From contig CAWIVZ010000001.1 in NCBI GenBank assembly GCA_963839645.1, positions 806,001 to 870,000 on the forward strand: DNA of 64,000 nt. Reading direction: 5' to 3'. The stretch comes from PALSA-911 sp963839645 (lineage in GTDB: Bacteria; Pseudomonadota; Alphaproteobacteria; Acetobacterales; Acetobacteraceae). The notes under the pieces are model-generated. The model searched no databases. It saw only the letters and a list, made by a program, of their open reading frames with translations, and was not told where the DNA came from. A program made the translations under genes and the position numbers. Positions 59,419-64,000 of the stretch are shown piece after piece. Numbering within the stretch: position 1 is the first letter of the stretch; every line of letters begins with the position of its first letter.

Positions 59419-60801
59419 ATGCAGCCGTCTCACGCCCTCGCCCAATTATGGGCCGATGCCGGAATGCCGGAAGATGCCTTGGCCAATGTGCGCTTGACCG
59501 GCGACGACCCGGTGCTGCCGTCCTCCTTCGCGGTCGGCACGGCGGCGCAGGTATCCATCGCCGCCTCGGCATTGGCCGCCGCCACGCTGCACCGCGAGGC
59601 GGGCGGGCCGGCGCAGATCGTTTCCGTCGACATGCGTCACGCCGCGACGGAGTTTCATTCCGAGCACTGGATGCGCGTGAACGGCAATCCGCCGCCGCCG
59701 GTCTGGGACAAGATCGCCGGGGTCTATTCCACCGCGGACGGCTATGTCCGGCTGCACACCAACATGCCGCATCACCGCGACGGGGTGCTGAAGATCCTCG
59801 GCTGCGCCTACGACAAGGACGCCGTGGCCAGAACGCTGGCCGGCTGGAAGGCGGTTGCGTTCGAGCAGGCCTGCGCCGACGCCCAGATCGTCGGCAGCGC
59901 CTATCGCAGCATCGCCGAATGGGAAGCGCATCCGCACGGCCAGGCGGTGCCCACCATGCCGGTCGTCAGCATCACCCGCATCGGCGACGCGCCGGTGGAA
60001 CCTTTGCCGAAGGGCGATCGCCCCTTGTCGGGCCTGCGGGTGCTGGACCTCACCCGAGTCATCGCCGGGCCGGTCTGCGGCCGGACGCTGGCCGCACACG
60101 GCGCGGACGTGCTTCTGGTGCTCAGTCCGAACCTGCCCAATGTCGGCGACCTCGCGATCGACACCGGCCGCGGCAAGCTCGCCACGCATCTGGAATTGCG
60201 GGAGGCGGCGGACCGGGAGACGCTGCGCGGCCTGCTGAAGGACGCCGACATCTTCGTGCAGGGCTACCGGCCCGGCGGCCTGGCGGCGAAGGGGTTCGCG
60301 CCGGAGGACACCGCGCGCATCCGGCCCGGCATCGTGCATGTGTCGCTGTCGGCCTACGGCCCGGTGGGCCCGTGGTCGGCCAAGCGCGGCTTCGACAGCC
60401 TGGTGCAGACCGCCACCGGCATCAACCACGCCGAGGCGCAGGCCGCCGGCCAGAACGCGCCCAAACCGCTGCCGGTCCAGGCGCTGGATCACGCGTCCGG
60501 CTATCTGCTGGCCTTCGGCGCCCTTGCCGCCCTGCGCCGCCGTGCCACCGAGGGCGGCAGCTGGCATGTTCAGGTCTCGCTGGTGCGGACCGGCCATTGG
60601 CTGCGCGGCCTGGGCCGGATCGACGGCGGACTGGCCTGCGCCTCGCCGGGCGAGGTCGACATCGCCGCATTCATGCAGGAGGGTGCGTCCGGGTTCGGCC
60701 CGCTGCGCAGCGTGCGCCACGCGGCGATCCTGAGCGAAACCCCGGCGCGCTGGGACCGGCCTTCGGTTCCGCCCGGCACCCACGCGCCGCGCTGGCCGTA
60801 A
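59419..60801 (+). CDS. CoA-transferase family III (CaiB/BaiF) protein
   Basis: The 460-residue protein belongs to the formyl-CoA transferase/carnitine CoA-transferase/racemase family. The most telling region is in the second half: LSGLRVLDLTRVIAGPVCGR, TLAAHGADVLLVLSP and GYRPGGLAAKGFAPED, then VSLSAYGPVGPWSAKRGFDS. The family signature normally starts near residue 5; here it starts near residue 200, after a domain that looks like a diverged copy (SFAVGTAAQVSIAASALAAA), so this is the double-domain form. The substrate acyl-CoA is unknown. AGGAG precedes the ATG. Confidence 0.85.
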   Translation: MQPSHALAQLWADAGMPEDALANVRLTGDDPVLPSSFAVGTAAQVSIAASALAAATLHREAGGPAQIVSVDMRHAATEFHSEHWMRVNGNPPPPVWDKIAGVYSTADGYVRLHTNMPHHRDGVLKILGCAYDKDAVARTLAGWKAVAFEQACADAQIVGSAYRSIAEWEAHPHGQAVPTMPVVSITRIGDAPVEPLPKGDRPLSGLRVLDLTRVIAGPVCGRTLAAHGADVLLVLSPNLPNVGDLAIDTGRGKLATHLELREAADRETLRGLLKDADIFVQGYRPGGLAAKGFAPEDTARIRPGIVHVSLSAYGPVGPWSAKRGFDSLVQTATGINHAEAQAAGQNAPKPLPVQALDHASGYLLAFGALAALRRRATEGGSWHVQVSLVRTGHWLRGLGRIDGGLACASPGEVDIAAFMQEGASGFGPLRSVRHAAILSETPARWDRPSVPPGTHAPRWP

Positions 60802-60807
60802 GCCCGG

Positions 60808-61647
60808 TTATTTCCGCTCGGGTCCAGCTTCCAGCAGGGCCAGGTTCTGCTGGGCGAGATCCGCGGTGGTGCTGTCCGGATCGAGTTGGATCGCGCGCTG
60901 CCAGTCCGCCCGCGCGCCGTCGCCGTCGCCCATGCGCTGGCGCAGGATGCCGCGTTCCAGCAGCGCCTCCGGGTAGTCGGGGTTGATCGCCATGGCGCGG
61001 TCGACGTCGTCCTTGGCCCGGTCCAGCTTGCCTTCCTCGCGCCACGCGGCGGCACGCAGAACAAAGGCGTCGAAGCGTTTGGGATCGAGCTTCAGCGCGC
61101 GGTCGAGATCGTCGATCGCGTCCAGGTAGCGTTCCATGGTGGCCGCGGCGACGGAGCGGTCGATCAGCAGGTCCGCGTCGTCGGGATTGAGCGCCAGCGC
61201 CGCGGTGGCGGATTCGTAGGCCCGGTCGGGTGCGTCCGCCATCAGCCAGGCCTGCACCGCCTGGCCGTAGACCGATGCCCGGGTCAGCGCCGATGCCTTT
61301 GATCGCTGGCCGAGTTCGTCCAGCAGCTGCGCCCCGCCTTCCGGATCGCCCAGCGAGATCTGCGCCAGGGCACTGCAATGCGTCGCGCCCTCGCCGCCTC
61401 CGGTGGCCTCCCATGCGTCGGCGAAATTCTTCGCGCCCTCGGGGTCCGCGTCCGTCATTTGCAGACATTTCTCGTAGTCGGGGCCGGAGGCAACGCGCGG
61501 CGGCACCGGCGGCACCGGCAGCAACGGCGCATCCGCGGCCGGCGGCATGGGATCGTCCGGGCGCTCGGGGGCCAGCAGCCAACCTCCTCCCAGAATACCG
61601 GCGAGCAGGACCGCCGCCCCGCCGATGACCGCGATACGCATGTTCAT
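60808..61647 (-). CDS. tetratricopeptide repeat protein, membrane-anchored
   Basis: The 279-residue protein has an N-terminal anchor or signal (MRIAVIGGAAVLLAGILGG), a Pro-rich linker, a segment with two cysteines (YEKCLQMTDADPEGAKNFAD, ATHCSALAQISLG) and then four TPR units such as AYESATAALALNPDDADLLI, YLDAIDDLDRALKLDPKRFD and RAKDDVDRAMAINPDYPEAL. TPRs bind partner proteins; the partner is unknown. It is convergent with the CoA-transferase gene, whose stop is six bases away. Confidence 0.85.
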   Translation of the reverse strand: MNMRIAVIGGAAVLLAGILGGGWLLAPERPDDPMPPAADAPLLPVPPVPPRVASGPDYEKCLQMTDADPEGAKNFADAWEATGGGEGATHCSALAQISLGDPEGGAQLLDELGQRSKASALTRASVYGQAVQAWLMADAPDRAYESATAALALNPDDADLLIDRSVAAATMERYLDAIDDLDRALKLDPKRFDAFVLRAAAWREEGKLDRAKDDVDRAMAINPDYPEALLERGILRQRMGDGDGARADWQRAIQLDPDSTTADLAQQNLALLEAGPERK

Positions 61648-61694
61648 AAGGCCGCACTCTAGTCTTTCAGGGATGCGTCGGGCAAACAGGCCGC

Positions 61695-62585
61695 ATGCAG
61701 CAGCACGCATCGCATCTGGTCGTTTGCGGCCTGGGCTATACCGGCATGGAAGTTGCCCTGGCGGCGCGCGCGGCCGGATTCCGGGTCACCGGGACGGCGC
61801 GCGATCCGGCCGGCCGGCAGGCGCCGGCCGGGCTCGATCACGGCGTGGCGTTGGTCGGCTTCGAGGCGGCCGGCCCGGCGATCGCCGCCGCCACCCATCT
61901 GCTCGTGACCGCCGGGCCGGTGGAGGCCGGCGATCCGGTGCTGGCACGGCATGGCGACGCGGTCGCGGCTGCCGCCGGGCTGCGCTGGATCGGCTACCTG
62001 TCGACCACCGGCGTCTATGGCGACCGCGGCGGCGCCTGGGTGGACGAGACCACGCCGCCGGCTCCGGGATCGGCGCGCACAAGGCGCCGGGTGGAGGTGG
62101 AGGCGGAATGGGGCCGCTTTGCCGCCACGCGAGCCGTGGATGTGTTTCGCGTCGCCGGGATCTACGGACCGGGGCGGTCGGTGTTCGACGATCTGCGCGC
62201 CGGCGTGGCGCGGCGAACCATCAAGCCGGGTCATGCCTTCGGCCGGATCCACCGGGCGGACATCGCCCGCGCCGTGCTCGCGGCCATGCGGCAGAACCGC
62301 GGGCCGGGCCTGCGCGTGCTCAACCTGGCCGACGACGAACCGTCCGAAAGCGCCGTGGTGATCGAGGAGGCGGCGCGGCTGCTGGGCATCGACCCGCCGG
62401 AGGCGGTGCCGTTCGCCGAGGCCTGGGAGCGGATGAGCCCGATGGCGCGCGGCTTCTGGAGCGAGCACCGGCGCGTCTCCAGCGCCAAGACGCGCGCCAT
62501 GCTCGGGATCGACTGGCTCTATCCCAGCTATCGCGAGGGCCTACGCGCGATCCTCGCCGAGGAGGGGCCGCAGGGTCCGGCGTAG
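61695..62585 (+). CDS. NAD(P)-dependent epimerase/reductase, YeeZ-like
   Basis: The 296-residue protein has the Rossmann motif LVVCGLGYTGMEVALAARAA, the dinucleotide site GTARDP, the active-site region IGYLSTTGVYGDRGGAWVDE and VFRVAGIYGPGRSVFDDLRA, GRIHRADIARAV and LNLADDEP. This is the extended short-chain dehydrogenase group related to E. coli YeeZ, whose reaction is unknown. The 3' end overlaps the convergent hydrolase gene by 45 bases; both frames look genuine. Confidence 0.86.
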   Translation: MQQHASHLVVCGLGYTGMEVALAARAAGFRVTGTARDPAGRQAPAGLDHGVALVGFEAAGPAIAAATHLLVTAGPVEAGDPVLARHGDAVAAAAGLRWIGYLSTTGVYGDRGGAWVDETTPPAPGSARTRRRVEVEAEWGRFAATRAVDVFRVAGIYGPGRSVFDDLRAGVARRTIKPGHAFGRIHRADIARAVLAAMRQNRGPGLRVLNLADDEPSESAVVIEEAARLLGIDPPEAVPFAEAWERMSPMARGFWSEHRRVSSAKTRAMLGIDWLYPSYREGLRAILAEEGPQGPA

Positions 62586-63296
62586 CAGCGCCAAATCGTC
62601 CGGCCGCGACAGCCGGTGGTCGCCGTCCTTCACCAGGATCACCTGCACGTTCCCCGTGGCGATCGCCGAGGCGATGCGCAGCGAATGTTCCCAGGGCACG
62701 TCCGGGTCCTGCTGGCCATGCAGCAGGCGGACCGGGCAATCGAGCCGGATCGGCCTGTCCAGCAGCAGATGCTCCCGCCCTTCCTCGATCAGCCGCAGCG
62801 TCACCGGATAGGCCTCGCCGTACTGGCTCGGCACGTGCAGCACGCCGTCGCGCTGGATCGTGGCGCGTTCCGCCGGGCTCATCGCCTCCCACATCAGTTT
62901 GTCGGTGAAATCCGGCGCGGCGGCGATGCCGACCAGCGCCGCGACGCGCTCCGGCCGGGCCAGCGCCGCCAGCAGGGCGATCCAGCCGCCCATGGAGGAG
63001 CCGACCAGGACCAGCTTCCCCGTCGTCAGCCGGTCGATCACCGCCAGGGCGTCCGCCGTCCAGCGCCCGATCGTGCCGTCCTCGAACGTCCCGCCGCTGT
63101 CGCCGTGGCCGGAATAGTCGAAGCGCAGCATGGCGTGGCCGCGCCCGGTGCAGAATTCGGCCAGGTCCAGCGCCTTGGAGCCGTTCATGTCGCTCTTGAA
63201 GCCCGGCAGGAACACGATCGCCGGCCCGCTGCCGGGAATCCTGGCCCAGGCCAGCTCCACGCCGTCCCCGCGATCCAGCCTGCCGGTGTTGTCCAT
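62541..63296 (-). CDS. alpha/beta hydrolase, serine nucleophile
   Basis: The 251-residue cytosolic protein has an oxyanion strand IVFLPGFKSDMNGSKA, the turn LRFDYSGHGDSGG, the nucleophile elbow LVLVGSSMGGWIALL, the acid in LLHGQQDPDVPWEHS and the catalytic His in VKDGDHRLSRPDDL. It resembles ABHD10/dipeptidyl-peptidase-like thioesterases and esterases. The substrate is unknown. It is divergent from the glycosyltransferase gene and overlaps the epimerase gene tail-to-tail. Confidence 0.88.
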   Translation of the reverse strand: MDNTGRLDRGDGVELAWARIPGSGPAIVFLPGFKSDMNGSKALDLAEFCTGRGHAMLRFDYSGHGDSGGTFEDGTIGRWTADALAVIDRLTTGKLVLVGSSMGGWIALLAALARPERVAALVGIAAAPDFTDKLMWEAMSPAERATIQRDGVLHVPSQYGEAYPVTLRLIEEGREHLLLDRPIRLDCPVRLLHGQQDPDVPWEHSLRIASAIATGNVQVILVKDGDHRLSRPDDLALLRRTLRPLLGEDRA

Positions 63297-63340
63297 TCCG
63301 CCCCTCCTGACCTTCGATCCCGCGTGATATAGCCCGCCGG

Positions 63341-64000
63341 ATGTCGAACGAACCAGAAACGCCTCCCCCCGTGGTACTTCCCGTGGTCCTGCAGGTCCTG
63401 CCCGCGCTTGGCACCGGCGGGGTGGAGCGGGGCACCGTGGAAATGACCGAGGCGATCGCCCAGTCCGGCGGCGTCGCGCTGGTCGCCAGCGCCGGCGGCC
63501 CGCAGGAGCCGGCTATCCGGCGCGCCGGCGGGCGCCACATCACGCTGCCGCTCGACACCAAGAGCCCCTGGGCGATCTGGCGCAACGCCGGCCGGCTGGC
63601 GGCGGTGATCCGTGCCGAGCACGTGGCCATCGTGCATGCCCGGTCGCGCGGACCGGCCTGGTCCGCCTGGATCGCGTGCCGGCGCACCGGCGTGCATTTC
63701 GTGACCACCCATCACGGCACCTATTCCGAAGACCTGCCGTTCAAGCGCCGCTACAACCGGGTGATGGCGCTGGGCGAGCGGGTGATCGCCGCCAGCCGCT
63801 TCATCGCCGAGCTGATCCAGCAGCGCCACGGCACCGACCCCGGCCGCATTCGCGTGATCCCGCGCGGCGTGGATGCCGCCATGTTCGACCCCGACGCGGT
63901 TTCCCCCGACCGGATCGCGCGGCTGGCGAAGGCCTGGCGGCTGCCGGACGGCATGCCCACCGTGCTGCTGCCCGGCCGGCTGCGCGCCTGGAAGGGCCAG
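63341..64000 (+). CDS. glycosyltransferase family 4 protein, N-terminal part
   Basis: Exactly 220 codons are in the window before the right edge. The N-terminal acceptor domain starts QVLPALGTGGVERGTVEM, the family's glycine-rich loop, and continues with IVHARSRGPAWSAWIACRRT, FVTTHHGTYSEDLPFKRRYN and VIAASRFIAELIQQRHG. The first strand of the donor-binding domain, TVLLPGRLRAWKGQ, is reached at the edge. Such GT-B enzymes add sugars to lipopolysaccharide or other glycans; the sugar cannot be inferred here. Confidence 0.87.
   Translation, partial: MSNEPETPPPVVLPVVLQVLPALGTGGVERGTVEMTEAIAQSGGVALVASAGGPQEPAIRRAGGRHITLPLDTKSPWAIWRNAGRLAAVIRAEHVAIVHARSRGPAWSAWIACRRTGVHFVTTHHGTYSEDLPFKRRYNRVMALGERVIAASRFIAELIQQRHGTDPGRIRVIPRGVDAAMFDPDAVSPDRIARLAKAWRLPDGMPTVLLPGRLRAWKGQ

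Overview
The window is GC-rich, gene-dense bacterial DNA that reads as an alphaproteobacterial chromosome, most likely Rhodospirillales/Acetobacteraceae-like. Supporting signs are the block rnd-kdsD-lptC-lptA-lptB-rpoN-hpf, a class I (archaeal-type) lysyl-tRNA synthetase, homospermidine synthase, a NDUFA9-like complex I assembly protein, and the set rlmH-gpmI-envC-ctpA-deacetylase-rppH. No rRNA, CRISPR array, intact prophage or intact insertion sequence was seen. The taxonomy is inferred from gene content and order only.

Layout. 0-3 kb: a truncated PldB-like hydrolase, then aroQ-accB-accC (acetyl-CoA carboxylase). 3-10 kb: rlmH, gpmI, envC, ctpA, a divergent polysaccharide deacetylase and rppH. 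10-16 kb: an orphan branched-chain-type binding protein, a DUF4169 protein and dienelactone hydrolase, then the minus-strand operon YfgM-like/bamB/der. 16-19.5 kb: two small lipoproteins, a membrane protein of unknown function and a nitroreductase. 25-19.7 kb (minus strand): rplU-rpmA-obgE-proB-proA-nadD-rsfS. 25.4-28 kb: tRNA-Ser followed by a decayed accessory stretch (lysozyme-inhibitor gene with an internal amber codon, transposase remnant). 27-29.7 kb: an IclR regulator divergent from a Baeyer-Villiger monooxygenase. 29.8-33.8 kb (minus): a polyamine locus, agmatinase, ornithine decarboxylase, homospermidine synthase, with a long leader before the decarboxylase. 34-44.7 kb: aldo/keto reductase, alpha/beta hydrolase, DinG-like helicase, lysK, a short MprF-like protein, rmuC and a glutathione S-transferase. 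44.8-50.9 kb (minus): gltD-gltB. 51-64 kb: NDUFA9-like protein, tRNA-Leu, rnd, kdsD, lptCAB, rpoN, hpf, a CoA-transferase, a TPR protein, an epimerase, a hydrolase and the start of a glycosyltransferase.

Two features cut across the window. First, a family of about 245-bp, internally palindromic, stop-codon-abutting repeats occurs in four full copies, with shorter relatives at several gene ends; they look like bidirectional terminators, and one copy appears to supply the ribosome-binding site and start codon of envC. Second, many genes carry single-base frameshifts. They are sparse before 28 kb, frequent at 28-40 kb, extremely dense in gltB/gltD, and absent after 51 kb. Every one I could resolve clearly is an extra base, and the protein between shifts is well conserved, so I read them mainly as unpolished consensus errors rather than gene decay. 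Genes listed as pseudogenes for this reason may be intact in the organism.

Functional links: LptA, LptB and LptC with KdsD serve lipopolysaccharide synthesis and export; BamB serves outer-membrane protein assembly; EnvC and CtpA serve envelope remodelling. SpeB, ODC and HSS convert agmatine or ornithine to putrescine and then homospermidine. LysK could supply lysyl-tRNA to a membrane lipid enzyme, but the adjacent MprF-like protein lacks most of the transferase domain.
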